Assembly: GCF_030848495.1 (NCBI RefSeq)
Contig: NZ_JAVDDT010000005.1
Location: 124,001-188,000 of the forward strand
Direction of reading: 5' to 3'
DNA from: Natronospira bacteriovora
GTDB taxonomy: Bacteria; Pseudomonadota; Gammaproteobacteria; Natronospirales; Natronospiraceae
Length of the DNA stretch: 64,000 nt
The stretch's first letter is position 1; each line of letters starts with the position of its first letter. The notes beneath the pieces are model-generated. The model made no database searches, had not been told where the DNA came from, and saw only the letters and a list, made by a program, of their open reading frames with translations. This document shows positions 32,230 through 41,634 of the stretch, piece after piece. A program made the position numbers and the translations under genes.

Positions 32230-34866
32230 TCACTCCGCCAAGGCCCGGCGCACGATTTCGCCCACATCCCGGCTGAGGCCATCCGCGGCGGCGATGCGCT
32301 GGATCTGTGCCTGCATCCGTTCGCGCCTGACCGGCTCGAAGCGCCGCCAGGGGTTGAAGACGCTCACCAGCCTGGCGGCGATGCTCGGGTTGAGGGCATC
32401 CACTTCCAGCACCACGTCCGCCATCATCTCGTAGGCCTGGCCGTCACGGGCATGGAAGGCACGACGGTTGCCATTGGCGAAGCTGCCGAAAAGAGCCCGC
32501 ACCTTGTTCGGGTTGCGGATGCTGAACGCCGGGTGTTCGCGCAGTTCACGCACACGAGCCAGAACATCACCGTCCTCGCGCATGGCCTGCAGGGCAAACC
32601 ATTTATCCACCACCAGGGGCTGGGACTGCCATTGGGTGTAAAAGGCATCCAGTACCTGGTCGCTCAGGGACTGGCCATTGAGAACGATGGCGCGCAGGGC
32701 AGCCATCTGCTCACTCATGTTGTCGGCTTCATCAAAGCATTGACGCGCCCGTTCAAGATCGGCCTGGCCGGCATCGCAGATCAGGTAATCCAGGGCAACG
32801 GCATTCAGCTTGCGCTGCTGGATGGCTTCCGGCGTCACCCGGTAGGGGCCGCTCACCCGGGTGGCCTCGTGCAGACGACGCCAGTCATCACGGAAGCGTT
32901 CGGCCAGGTGGGCCTTCAGCGCGTCCCGCGCCTCGGCAATGGCACCGGGGTCCACCACCTCCACCTGCTCGGCCAGCCAGACCTCGGTGGGTAGCTTGAA
33001 GGCTTCCGCCCGCAGGCCGGGGTCGGCCTTGTCATCGGCCAGCAGGGCAGCGAAGGCCCGGTCGATGCTTTCCGGGAAGGCGGCGGGCCGGCCCTCCAGG
33101 ATGGCCTCATGGGCCGCCAGAATCGCGCGGCTGGCCAGCCGCTGGCCGGCATCCCAGCGATTGAAGTCATCGTCATCATGCGCCATGAGGTGAGCCAGGG
33201 CGGCGTCATCCTGATCATGATCGAGTTTCACCGGCGCCGAGAATCCGCGCAGCAGCGAGGGCACCGGGCGCTCGTGCACCTCGTCGAAGGTAAAGGACTG
33301 CTCACGCTCGGTCAGGGCGAGCACGGTGTCCCGGCCCAATGGCTGACCGTCCCGGTTCAAGTCCATGGCCTGACCCTGGCCGTCGAGCAGACCCATGCGC
33401 ACGGGAATGAAGAAGGGCTGCTTGCCCGTCTGTCCCGCCGTGTCCGGTGTGTGCTGGCTCAGGGTCAGCGTGTAACGGGCGGCCGCCTCATCCCAGTCCT
33501 CGCGCACACTGACCACGGGCGTGCCCGCCTGCTCGTACCAGCGCGCGAACTGCGACAGATCCACATCATTGGCATCGGCCATGGCGGCCAGGAAATCGTC
33601 CGTGGTCACGGCCTGGCCGTCATGACGCTGGAAGTACAGGTGCATGCCCTTCTGGAACCCCGCCTCGCCCAGCAGGCTGTGGTACATGCGAAGCACTTCC
33701 GCCCCCTTGATGTACACGGTGGCGGTGTAGAAGTTGTTGATCTCCTCGTACTCGGGTGGGCGTACCGGGTGGGCCATGGGGCCGGCATCTTCGGGGAACT
33801 GGGCCGAGCGCAGCAGGCGAACATCCTCGATGCGCTTCACCGCCCGGGACTGACGATCCGAGGAAAACTCCTGATCCCGGAAGACGGTGAGGCCTTCCTT
33901 GAGGCTGAGCTGAAACCAGTCACGGCAGGTAACGCGATTGCCCGTCCAGTTATGGAAGTATTCATGGCCAATGACCGATTCAATGCCCAGATAATCGTCA
34001 TCCGTGGCCGTATCCGGCCGAGCCAGAACGAAACGGGAATTGAAGATGTTCAGCCCCTTGTTCTCCATGGCCCCCATGTTGAAATCGTCCGTGGCGACGA
34101 TGTTGTACACATCCAGGTCGTAACTGAGGCCGAAACGCTCCTCGTCCCAGCGCATGGCATTGACCAATGACTCCAGGGCGAAGTCGCATTGGTCCATGTT
34201 GCGATGCTCGGCGTAGACGCGAAGGCGGACCGGGCGGCCTTCCGCCGTGGTGTAGTCCTGTTCGATGCAACCCAGATCCCCCGCCACCAGGGCGAAGAGA
34301 TAGCTGGGCTTGGGATGGGGGTCATGCCACTCGGCGAAGTGCCGGCCACCGGAAAGTTCGCCACTCTCGTCCGGGTTGCCGTTGGACAGCAGCACCGGAT
34401 AGCGGGTCTTGTCCGCTTCCAGGCGCACCCGGAACTCGCTCATGACGTCGGGGCGATCCGGATACCAGGTGATCTTGCGAAAGCCTTCCGCCTCGCACTG
34501 GGTCAGCAGGAAATCCGCCGACTGGTACAGCCCCTCAAGGGCCGTGTTCGCTGCGGGGTGGATGGTATTGACCACCTCCAGCACCAGCTCGTCCCGATCG
34601 GTTTCGAGCTCCAGGCTGTCGTCCGACAGCTCATAGTCGCCCGCCCCCAGGGCCTGACCGTCCAGGTGGAGCGACTCAAGCGCCAGCCCCTCTCCGTCCA
34701 GCACCAGTCGCTGTGGTGGCAGCTCGGGATTGCGCCGCAACGCCATGCGGTTGTGTACCCGCGTCTTTTCCGCATCCAGCTCGAAACGCAGATCCACCCG
34801 ATCCACCAGCCACGCCGGCGGCGAGTACTCGGACAAGCGAATCACTCTCGACTGATCACCACGCAT
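32230..34866 (-). CDS. pepN: Aminopeptidase N (M1 family)
   Basis: The 878-residue cytoplasmic enzyme carries the M1 substrate-anchoring motif GAMENKGLNIFN and the zinc site HEYFHNWTGNRV followed by LKEGLTVFRDQEF (HExxH-x18-E), with the catalytic Tyr in YTATVYIKGAE. Length and domain order match gammaproteobacterial PepN, which trims N-terminal residues from peptides. The ATG at 34866 has GGAGGAG upstream; the frame is open 30 codons further but that part is translated repeat DNA and not coding. Repeat blocks lie at both ends of this gene. Confidence 0.97.
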   Translation of the reverse strand: MRGDQSRVIRLSEYSPPAWLVDRVDLRFELDAEKTRVHNRMALRRNPELPPQRLVLDGEGLALESLHLDGQALGAGDYELSDDSLELETDRDELVLEVVNTIHPAANTALEGLYQSADFLLTQCEAEGFRKITWYPDRPDVMSEFRVRLEADKTRYPVLLSNGNPDESGELSGGRHFAEWHDPHPKPSYLFALVAGDLGCIEQDYTTAEGRPVRLRVYAEHRNMDQCDFALESLVNAMRWDEERFGLSYDLDVYNIVATDDFNMGAMENKGLNIFNSRFVLARPDTATDDDYLGIESVIGHEYFHNWTGNRVTCRDWFQLSLKEGLTVFRDQEFSSDRQSRAVKRIEDVRLLRSAQFPEDAGPMAHPVRPPEYEEINNFYTATVYIKGAEVLRMYHSLLGEAGFQKGMHLYFQRHDGQAVTTDDFLAAMADANDVDLSQFARWYEQAGTPVVSVREDWDEAAARYTLTLSQHTPDTAGQTGKQPFFIPVRMGLLDGQGQAMDLNRDGQPLGRDTVLALTEREQSFTFDEVHERPVPSLLRGFSAPVKLDHDQDDAALAHLMAHDDDDFNRWDAGQRLASRAILAAHEAILEGRPAAFPESIDRAFAALLADDKADPGLRAEAFKLPTEVWLAEQVEVVDPGAIAEARDALKAHLAERFRDDWRRLHEATRVSGPYRVTPEAIQQRKLNAVALDYLICDAGQADLERARQCFDEADNMSEQMAALRAIVLNGQSLSDQVLDAFYTQWQSQPLVVDKWFALQAMREDGDVLARVRELREHPAFSIRNPNKVRALFGSFANGNRRAFHARDGQAYEMMADVVLEVDALNPSIAARLVSVFNPWRRFEPVRRERMQAQIQRIAAADGLSRDVGEIVRRALAE

Positions 34867-34892
34867 GGGGAACTCCTCCGCTAAGACGTTTC

Positions 34893-35456
34893 GTAAATGA
34901 GACCACGAAATGCACACGAAATGCACACGAAATGCACACGAGATGTGACCTGGCACGGCGGACGCTTATTGCCCGCGTAGGAGCGGATTTATCCGCGATG
35001 ACAATCCATCGGTTGGCACGTCAAATGACCCATGCCCCCTGTAGGCGCGGATTCATCCGCGCAATGGCTTGAATTCGCCGTTTGATTCTCTAATTGGGAT
35101 CGGTGCAATCCGTGATGCACCTCAATGAATGGTGGGGCGTCGGATTTGGGCCATTGCGCGGATGAATCCGCGCCTACAGCGGGGCATTAGATACCGGCAT
35201 AACAACCGAGGGATTGTCATCGCGGATAAATCCGCTCCCACGCTGCCTATAGCCACCCCCCCGTCACATCCGCAGGCACTGCCCCTCCGAATCAGCACGG
35301 CGGCTCCCACGCACGGCCAAACATCTGCGTCCATCCATGTTCATCTGTGGCCAATAATCTTCTGACTTTTTATTTCGCGTCCATCTCGCGGCTAAAGGTT
35401 TTCTTAGGTTTTCATCTCGTGTGCATTTCGTGTCCATTTCGTGGTCCCACCCCACC
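34893..35456. repeat. Composite palindromic repeat block 3
   Basis: The 590-base gap between pepN and the MMPL gene (same strand) holds ACGAAATGCACACGAAATG repeats, a GGAGCGGATTTATCCGC hairpin, the 148-bp element (35035-35184), an inverted REP near 35220-35245, the CCCCTCCGAATCAGC module, and the complementary CATCTGTGGCC and TTTCGTGGTCC modules, ending at the MMPL stop. No gene is visible. Confidence 0.88.
35035..35184 (+). repeat. ~148-bp element bounded by inverted REP hairpins, copy 2
   Basis: It begins CCCCCTGTAGGCGCGGATTC and ends GATGAATCCGCGCCTACAGC, so the two ends are good inverted copies. The core differs from copy 1 by about one base (GAATTCGCCG against GAATTCGACG) until the right end. 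Confidence 0.9.
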
Positions 35457-35459
35457 CCG

Positions 35460-38060
35460 TCAGAAAGGCCGGATTCGCTTCAGCAGCAACGGCAGCAGGA
35501 ACAGGTTGCTGAGCAGGGCGAAGGCCATGGCGACGCCGGTCAACAGACCGAAGTAGATGGTCGGCATGAAGTTGGACAGTGTCAGGATGGAGAAGCCGGC
35601 AATGATGATGACCGTGGTATAGACCATGGCCCGGCCCACCTGAACGTGACTCTCCGTGGCGGCGTCACGGTAATCACGGCCACCGGCCACTTCGGCCTGG
35701 AAGCGATGGGTGTAATGGATGGTGTCATGCACGCCGATGCCAATGGTAATGGCAGCGATGGTCATGGTCATGATATCCAGCGGCAGGCCGAGCCAGCCAA
35801 TCAGGCCGATCACGCCGATGGAAGCCACCAGGGTCGGCAAGGGCCCGATGACGGCCATCTTCAGGGAACGGAACAGGAAGGCGAACATCAGCATCATGGC
35901 CGCGAACACCACGAACAGGGTCACGAACTGGGAACGCACCAGGCTCTGCATCACGTTATTGTAGAGAACCAGCATGCCGGTGAGATTCACCTGCTCGGGT
36001 GCCAGATCGAAACGCTCCATGAGATCGCTCCGTATCTGCCTGAGCAACTCATCACGCTCCAGGTTGGGCGCGGAATCAATGATGCGAATATCGAAACGGA
36101 TCTGGTCACCGTCATCCGACATGTAGGGGTCAAACAGGATATCCCGAAGGTCTTCCGGAAGGCGCTCGAACATGACACCCATTTCAAAGGAGCTCAGGGG
36201 GCGATCATTATTGAGCATCTGGATCAGGCGCAGGCTGGTGGCCACGGAAAGCACTTTTCCGGTTTCCGGCAACCCATCCAGATAGTCGTGGATATCCCCC
36301 ATGACCTCCACCTGGTATTCATTGAACCAGTAGCCCCCGACCGGGCCCGGCTCATCGTCCAGGTCGAAATCATCGTCCCAGCCGCCGGCCCATTCATCAT
36401 CACCACCGTTCCAGTCGTCGCCCCAGTCATCGTCTCCCCATTCCTCATCGGACCAGGCATCGTCCGCGGCTTCACCAGTCCCATCGTCGACATCGTGCTG
36501 CTCACGGCTCTCTTCACGGACGGTGACGTGCCCCTCCAGATAGGCGTGGCTTGGATCCAGCACCACGTCCAGCGGCGTGGTACCACCCAGCTCACGGTCT
36601 ATCAGCTCCATGCCCTGGTAGATTTCGGTGTCCGTCTTGAAGTAATCGATGAAACGATTCTCCACCGTTATACGGCTCACACCCACCAGACTCACCGAGA
36701 CCAGCAACAGGAATACCGTAACCACCGTCATCGGGTGCCGGTCCACCACGGCGGCCACACGCCGGTTGAAGCGTGCAGTGATGTCCCGGCGAAAGCGCGG
36801 CACCCTGCCTGGTGGCAGGGTGCCAAGCAGGCTGGGGAACAGGGCAAAGGTGAGGAGAAAGGCCATGGTGACGGCACAGACCATCATCAGACCGAAGTCG
36901 ATCACGGGCCGGATATCGGCAAAGATCATGGCGCCGAAGGCGATGATGGTGGTGATGGCGGTATACAGGGACGGCTTGAATTTGCTGTCAACGGTTTCCC
37001 GCATCAGGGTTCGGCCGGCCGCCTGCGGTGACTGCACATGCAGTTCGCGGTGACGGACGATGAGGTGAATCATCAGTGACAGGCTGATGATCAGCACCAG
37101 GGAGATGAAATTGGAGGACACCACGGTCACCGGCCAGTTGCTGAAACCCAGAAAGCCCGTCATGCCCAGGGCGACAGCACCGGAAATCAGGGAAGGCACC
37201 AGCACCCAGCGCAGACGCTGGAAGGTAAAGGCCAGCAACAGCAGGATGAAGATGGCCACACCCACACCGAAGGTACGAATATCCCCGCGCACGAAATCGA
37301 TCATGTCCACCGCAATCATGGGTACCCCGCCCAGATGGATGGTGGCCTGTTCACGATGCCGATCCAGGATGGTGCGCACATCGGCAATGGTGGCTTCCAG
37401 ATCGGCCTGCAGCTCACGACTGCGTTGACGGTAGGCCTCGGTCACGGCTTCCAGTTCAGCTGCCTCTTCGCGGCTCAGCCCTTGCTCGGCATCACGGATA
37501 CGAAGTTCGTCACGGCGCTGAATCAACTCATGGGCCCTGGCATCGCGCTTCAGCGTCACCAGAACGGCCGATGTGTCCGCATCCTGATTCATGAGCAGAT
37601 CCTGGTAGAGCGGGCTGCTGCGGAACTCCTCCCGGGCCAGACCCCGATCCGTGTCTTCGTCCATCAGGGTTCTCAGTCCGGTCTCCACCTCCCCCAGGGT
37701 GGCTCGCGGACTATCCAGCAGAGGCACGTCCAGAATGCTCATGACGTTGGCGACCGCATCCAGCGCCGCCAGCTCGTCCCGCAGATCCGCTAGCTGCGCC
37801 AGGGCCTGATCCGAGAACAGTTCCGCCTCGGGCGTCCAGGTCACGATGAGGAAATCATCCGAACCGTAGCGGGCCCGAATCTCCCGGTAGTAATGCATGT
37901 CCGGATCCCCCTCCAGCATGAGGGACTCCGCCGAGGCATCCAGATGGAAATGCCGAACCTGACTCGCCGCCAGCACCAGCAGAACCAGAATCGGAATGAT
38001 CACCCACCAGGGACGATCAAGCACCAGTCGATGGTAGGCCTGCTGGATGGTCTGAAACAT
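35460..38060 (-). CDS. RND/MMPL-family exporter with acidic Asp/Glu/Trp-rich insert
   Basis: An 866-residue membrane protein with two halves, each one helix, a large periplasmic loop and five or more helices (sterol-sensing-domain-like regions around GVGVAIFILLLLAFTFQ and TLFVVFAAMMLMFAFLF; the second ends in TIGIGVHDTIHYTHRF). MMPL/RND proteins of this size export lipids, hopanoids or other hydrophobic molecules using the proton gradient. The second periplasmic loop contains an unusual stretch of about 50 residues (roughly 520-571) rich in D, E, W and G (e.g. DDAWSDEEWGDDDWGDDW). The ATG follows AGGACG. No membrane-fusion or outer-membrane partner is adjacent. Confidence 0.87.
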   Translation of the reverse strand: MFQTIQQAYHRLVLDRPWWVIIPILVLLVLAASQVRHFHLDASAESLMLEGDPDMHYYREIRARYGSDDFLIVTWTPEAELFSDQALAQLADLRDELAALDAVANVMSILDVPLLDSPRATLGEVETGLRTLMDEDTDRGLAREEFRSSPLYQDLLMNQDADTSAVLVTLKRDARAHELIQRRDELRIRDAEQGLSREEAAELEAVTEAYRQRSRELQADLEATIADVRTILDRHREQATIHLGGVPMIAVDMIDFVRGDIRTFGVGVAIFILLLLAFTFQRLRWVLVPSLISGAVALGMTGFLGFSNWPVTVVSSNFISLVLIISLSLMIHLIVRHRELHVQSPQAAGRTLMRETVDSKFKPSLYTAITTIIAFGAMIFADIRPVIDFGLMMVCAVTMAFLLTFALFPSLLGTLPPGRVPRFRRDITARFNRRVAAVVDRHPMTVVTVFLLLVSVSLVGVSRITVENRFIDYFKTDTEIYQGMELIDRELGGTTPLDVVLDPSHAYLEGHVTVREESREQHDVDDGTGEAADDAWSDEEWGDDDWGDDWNGGDDEWAGGWDDDFDLDDEPGPVGGYWFNEYQVEVMGDIHDYLDGLPETGKVLSVATSLRLIQMLNNDRPLSSFEMGVMFERLPEDLRDILFDPYMSDDGDQIRFDIRIIDSAPNLERDELLRQIRSDLMERFDLAPEQVNLTGMLVLYNNVMQSLVRSQFVTLFVVFAAMMLMFAFLFRSLKMAVIGPLPTLVASIGVIGLIGWLGLPLDIMTMTIAAITIGIGVHDTIHYTHRFQAEVAGGRDYRDAATESHVQVGRAMVYTTVIIIAGFSILTLSNFMPTIYFGLLTGVAMAFALLSNLFLLPLLLKRIRPF

Positions 38061-38141
38061 GGATCAGCGTCCTTTTGGGGATTGGGAGTGGGGAAAAGAT
38101 GGTATCACCCACCCCCCACCGCTATCACGATGGCAACAAAC

Positions 38142-38228
38142 ATCGTAGTCGTAATCGTAGTCGTAATCGGCTTTTTCGCTCCTTGCTCTTATCAAAAAGC
38201 CGATTACGATTACGATTACGACAACGAT
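38142..38228. repeat. Long hairpin made of hexamer-like units
   Basis: Arms 38142-38176 and 38194-38228 (35 bases each, about two mismatches, 17-base loop). Each arm is built of GTCGTA/GTAATC units and a T5/A5 tract borders the loop. It lies downstream of the minus-strand propeller-barrel gene (stop 38253) and could act as its transcription terminator or an RNA stabiliser. Simple-sequence origin is likely. Confidence 0.85.
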
Positions 38229-38252
38229 AAAAACCTTTTTGGCCCTGCCGGT

Positions 38253-41078
38253 CTAAAGCGTGGGGAGGCCGAGTAACAGATATCCCTGTGTCTCACCTCC
38301 TTCATCCCGGCCGCGGGCCACGCCCAGGCGCAGGCGGAAGTTGGCGCGGTAGAAGATATTGGCATCGATGACCAATTCGGCGCCGACGTTGCGACGACTG
38401 AGATCCGGGTTGTCGCCCAGATCCCAGACCGCGCCCTGTTCGGTGAACAGGCGGCCGGAGAACTGGTGAGCGCCCAGGGGGAAACGGGTGAAGCCTCTTT
38501 CGGGGCGGGCGATGGGAAAGCGCCATTCGGCGCCCAGCAGGCGCAGGCGGCGGCCTTCCAGGATTTCGTCATAGCCACGCAAGGCGTAGCGACGGCGCTC
38601 GAAGACGGCCTCGGCGCCCAGCAGGTCAAGCTGGCTGACGCCACCGAGACGAAAGGGGCGCGGACGCTCCGTACCCCAGGCCTGGGTAGCCCGCAGGGCC
38701 AGTACATGCTCGCCTCCGAGGGGCAGGTACTCACGCCAGTCCAGGCTGTAGACCTCACCACTGAACGGGCTGCCGAAGGCTTCATTCGACTCGGCCAGCA
38801 GGCGAACCCAGCGCCCGTGACTGGGACTGATGGAGCGCGGATAGATATCCCGGGTGTCCAGATCCACGGCAACACCGGCGGCACCACTGCGAAAGCCGGG
38901 CCGGGCCTCGACACCCTCGGCCAGACGCCGGTCACGGTCCCGGGTATAACTGCCGCCGATGCGGGGGATCAGCTGCCAGTCCTGGCGGGTCACCGGCATC
39001 AGCCATTGCAGTTGCGCCCGGTCTTCCTGCCGCGCCCGCTGCAGCTGCCAGTCATCCTCGGCGACTTCCTCGCTTTCAAACTCATTCACACGGGAAAAGG
39101 CCACGGCGATGCGATCCGCCCAGGTATAGCTGATCAGTCCGGAGGCCAGGTCTTCGGAGGGCTCATAGAGGAAGGCCACGGCGTAATCATGGATCTGGAG
39201 AGCATCGAAAGAAGCCACTGACACACCCAGTTCGGTGGTGGCCTCGGTGGCCCGTGCCAGTGGATACCAGCTGGTCGGTCGCAGGGTGGACCAGGGCCGG
39301 TAGCGACGATCCTCACCCTCGGCCCGCGCATGCTGTCGCGGCTGAAAGCCGGGCCCGTGGTGTTCGGGCAGGCCCGGGCCCGGAATGGGCATGGCGTTAC
39401 TCAGGCGAAACAGGTCGTAGCCGTCCGCCGTATAACCGATATAGAAGATGTCGCCGTGAGCGGACTGGGTCGGTGAAAAGGCACCGCCGGTGACATTGCT
39501 CAGGGTGTCAATCCGGCCACTGTCCAGATCAAGGCGACGCAGATTGAAGACCCCGCCGTGTTCCGAACTGAACAGCAACTGATCCCCATCCGGGGCAAAA
39601 CGGGGCTCCCCCACCAGGGCGCTGTCGGCCAGCCATTCCTGCCATTCCCCGCTGCGCAGATCGAAGGCCCCCAGCGTCCAGCCCAGTTCGGGCCGCCACA
39701 GACTCATGGCAATCCGCTGCCCGTCGGGTGAGAAATCCAGGCGACCGGGCACGGCCCCGACCGGCGGCGTCCAGAGGGTGGACTGGAAGCGACCCTCACT
39801 GTCCAGCCAATCCAGGCGCGCCTGGCCGGCCTCGATACGGCTGGCGGCCAGCCACTCGCCATCGGGGTGCCAGACAGCCTCGCGGTAACGGCTGCAGCGG
39901 GTCAGTCGCCGGCGCTTGCCACTGTCCACGTCCACATGAAAGAGGTCGTAATAGAGATTGCGGTTGCGGCACAGCTCCGGCATGGCCACCACGGCACCGG
40001 CGCGGGGATGCACATCCAGGCGGCCGCCCGCGTTCACATCGGCAATCTCCCTTATGCCTTCGTCGGCTGTCCACTCCATCAGGGCGGGCTGGCGGCGGGC
40101 ATCCGCACGCAGGTAGAAGACCCGGCCATCGTTCAGTGCCCGTGGAGAGGCGGTCTGGTAGCCGTGCCGGCTCAGGCGTTCACCCGCCACTTCCCCCTGC
40201 TCGCGGATGGCGTCCAGATGGGGCCGGAAACGATGCCCCAGCCAACGTTCGAAATCCGACCACAGCGCTTCGCCATCCAGTCCCGGGCCGCGCTGATCGG
40301 CCAGAGTCTGTCGCAGATTGCGATTGACCAGATAGGGGATCACATTGTTGCTGTAGTTCTCCACCAGCGCCCGCACACTGTCCTCGCCGTGCTCGGCTTC
40401 CAGGTACTGAAAGAAGTAGGCCCCGTAGAGATAGGGTGTGCGCCCGGCCGGCCAGGTGGTGATGCCATCCATGCCCACCTGGTCGAAGGGCTTGAAACCG
40501 CTCTCCAGTTCCAGGCGCATCTTCATGTCAAAGAGCGTGCTCTGGCCGCGACCAATGCCGCGCTCCCAGTCCGTCTCTTCATAAATGGCCAGGCCCTCGA
40601 TGAGCCAGGTGGGGTTGAAGAGATTGGGAAACAGCAGGGGGTTGCGCCCCAGCACGCTGCGCGCGCCGCGGGGAAAGGCCCGCGCCTTGTCCAGATGCAG
40701 GGTATGGGTGTATTCGTGGGTAATCAGCAGCTCCAGCCAGTCATCGTAATCCCCGAGACTGCCCAGCCCATCCGGTGGCGTGAGGAAGAGGTAGATGAAG
40801 TTGTAGGGCAATGGGGAGGCAAAGCCGTTGGAGAGATCGAACTGATCCGTCAGCACCACCTGGGTCTGGCGCCGGGGTGTCCAGTTGAAGGACTGACTCA
40901 GGCGTTCATGCACGTCCTCGGCAATCCACAGGGCACGGCGTGCATCGTCCTCCAGCTCGGCCGGGAAATGAATCGTGAAGTGCTCACTGTCCAGACTGCG
41001 CCAGTCCAGAAAGGGATCGACGACCGCCATCGCCGGCGCCATCCACAACAGGCACAGCAAAGCCAGGCACTTTTTCAT
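38253..41078 (-). CDS. HExxH metalloprotease / beta-propeller / outer-membrane barrel protein (second copy)
   Basis: The 941-residue protein has a signal peptide (about 1-18), a gluzincin-like domain with HEYTH at residues 121-125 and WLIEGLAIYEE supplying E161, a central beta-propeller region (about 300-600: RLDFSPDGQRIAMS, EPRFAPDGDQLLFS) and a C-terminal ~330-residue beta-rich part that resembles a BamA-like barrel (ISPSHGRWVRLLAE, FRLGGVSQLDLLGAE, RGYDEILEGRRLRLLGAEWR). It is a diverged paralogue of 17374-20259 with the same architecture. A GGGAGGGGAG site precedes the ATG. Surface proteolysis or outer-membrane quality control are possible roles; neither is proven. Confidence 0.8.
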   Translation of the reverse strand: MKKCLALLCLLWMAPAMAVVDPFLDWRSLDSEHFTIHFPAELEDDARRALWIAEDVHERLSQSFNWTPRRQTQVVLTDQFDLSNGFASPLPYNFIYLFLTPPDGLGSLGDYDDWLELLITHEYTHTLHLDKARAFPRGARSVLGRNPLLFPNLFNPTWLIEGLAIYEETDWERGIGRGQSTLFDMKMRLELESGFKPFDQVGMDGITTWPAGRTPYLYGAYFFQYLEAEHGEDSVRALVENYSNNVIPYLVNRNLRQTLADQRGPGLDGEALWSDFERWLGHRFRPHLDAIREQGEVAGERLSRHGYQTASPRALNDGRVFYLRADARRQPALMEWTADEGIREIADVNAGGRLDVHPRAGAVVAMPELCRNRNLYYDLFHVDVDSGKRRRLTRCSRYREAVWHPDGEWLAASRIEAGQARLDWLDSEGRFQSTLWTPPVGAVPGRLDFSPDGQRIAMSLWRPELGWTLGAFDLRSGEWQEWLADSALVGEPRFAPDGDQLLFSSEHGGVFNLRRLDLDSGRIDTLSNVTGGAFSPTQSAHGDIFYIGYTADGYDLFRLSNAMPIPGPGLPEHHGPGFQPRQHARAEGEDRRYRPWSTLRPTSWYPLARATEATTELGVSVASFDALQIHDYAVAFLYEPSEDLASGLISYTWADRIAVAFSRVNEFESEEVAEDDWQLQRARQEDRAQLQWLMPVTRQDWQLIPRIGGSYTRDRDRRLAEGVEARPGFRSGAAGVAVDLDTRDIYPRSISPSHGRWVRLLAESNEAFGSPFSGEVYSLDWREYLPLGGEHVLALRATQAWGTERPRPFRLGGVSQLDLLGAEAVFERRRYALRGYDEILEGRRLRLLGAEWRFPIARPERGFTRFPLGAHQFSGRLFTEQGAVWDLGDNPDLSRRNVGAELVIDANIFYRANFRLRLGVARGRDEGGETQGYLLLGLPTL

Positions 41079-41089
41079 CTCCCCTCCCT

Positions 41090-41632
41090 AAAAAACGAAC
41101 CACGACTTAAACCTTTAAAACATTTAGCCGCGAAATGGACACAAAATGCACACGAGATAAAAAGACAAAAGACTATTTTTTGCCACAGATAAACACAGAT
41201 GGACACAGATCAAATCCTGGCACGGTGGGTGCTGACGCCCCCCTGTGGGAGCGGCTTTCAGCCGCGATGACAATCGACCGGTTGGCACGCCGGTGTGGTG
41301 AAACCCCCTGTAGGCGCGGATTTATCCGCGCAATGGCCGGAATCCGACGTCCCGCCATTTAATGAGGTGCATCACGGACTGCAATGTTCCCATTAGAGAA
41401 TCAAACGGCGAATTCAAGCCATTGCGCGGATGAATCCGCGCCTACAGCGAGGCCATAGATGATGGCGTGCCAACCAAACAATTGAAATCGCGGCTGAAAG
41501 CCGCTCCCACAGGGGGGGCGTCAGCGCCAGCCGTGCCAGGGATTGATCCGCGTGCATCCGTGTCCATCTGTGGCCAAATGATTTTTTGTTTTTTATCTCG
41601 TGTCCATTTCGTGTCCATTTCGTGGTCCCAGC
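41090..41632. repeat. Composite palindromic repeat block 4
   Basis: The gap between the second propeller-barrel gene and the aminotransferase gene (same strand) contains ACACGAGATAAA oligomers, CACAGATAAACACAGATGG, REP hairpins at about 41245-41275 and, inverted, 41485-41515, the 148-bp element in reverse orientation (41304-41452), and the complementary modules up to TTTCGTGGTCCCAGCC at the aminotransferase stop. It is the most symmetrical of the blocks. No gene is visible. Confidence 0.9.
41304..41452 (-). repeat. ~148-bp element bounded by inverted REP hairpins, copy 3 (inverted)
   Basis: The core is the reverse complement of copies 1 and 2 (GAGAATCAAACGGCGAATTC near 41395), with some divergence in its left half. 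Both ends keep the GTAGGCGCGGAT / ATCCGCGCCTAC inverted hairpins. Confidence 0.85.
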
Positions 41633-41634
41633 CG

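Noticed and set aside
36815-36840. Hairpin CACCCTGCC/GGCAGGGTG inside the MMPL gene
   Set aside because: It is within coding sequence and without a T-run; probably chance pairing.
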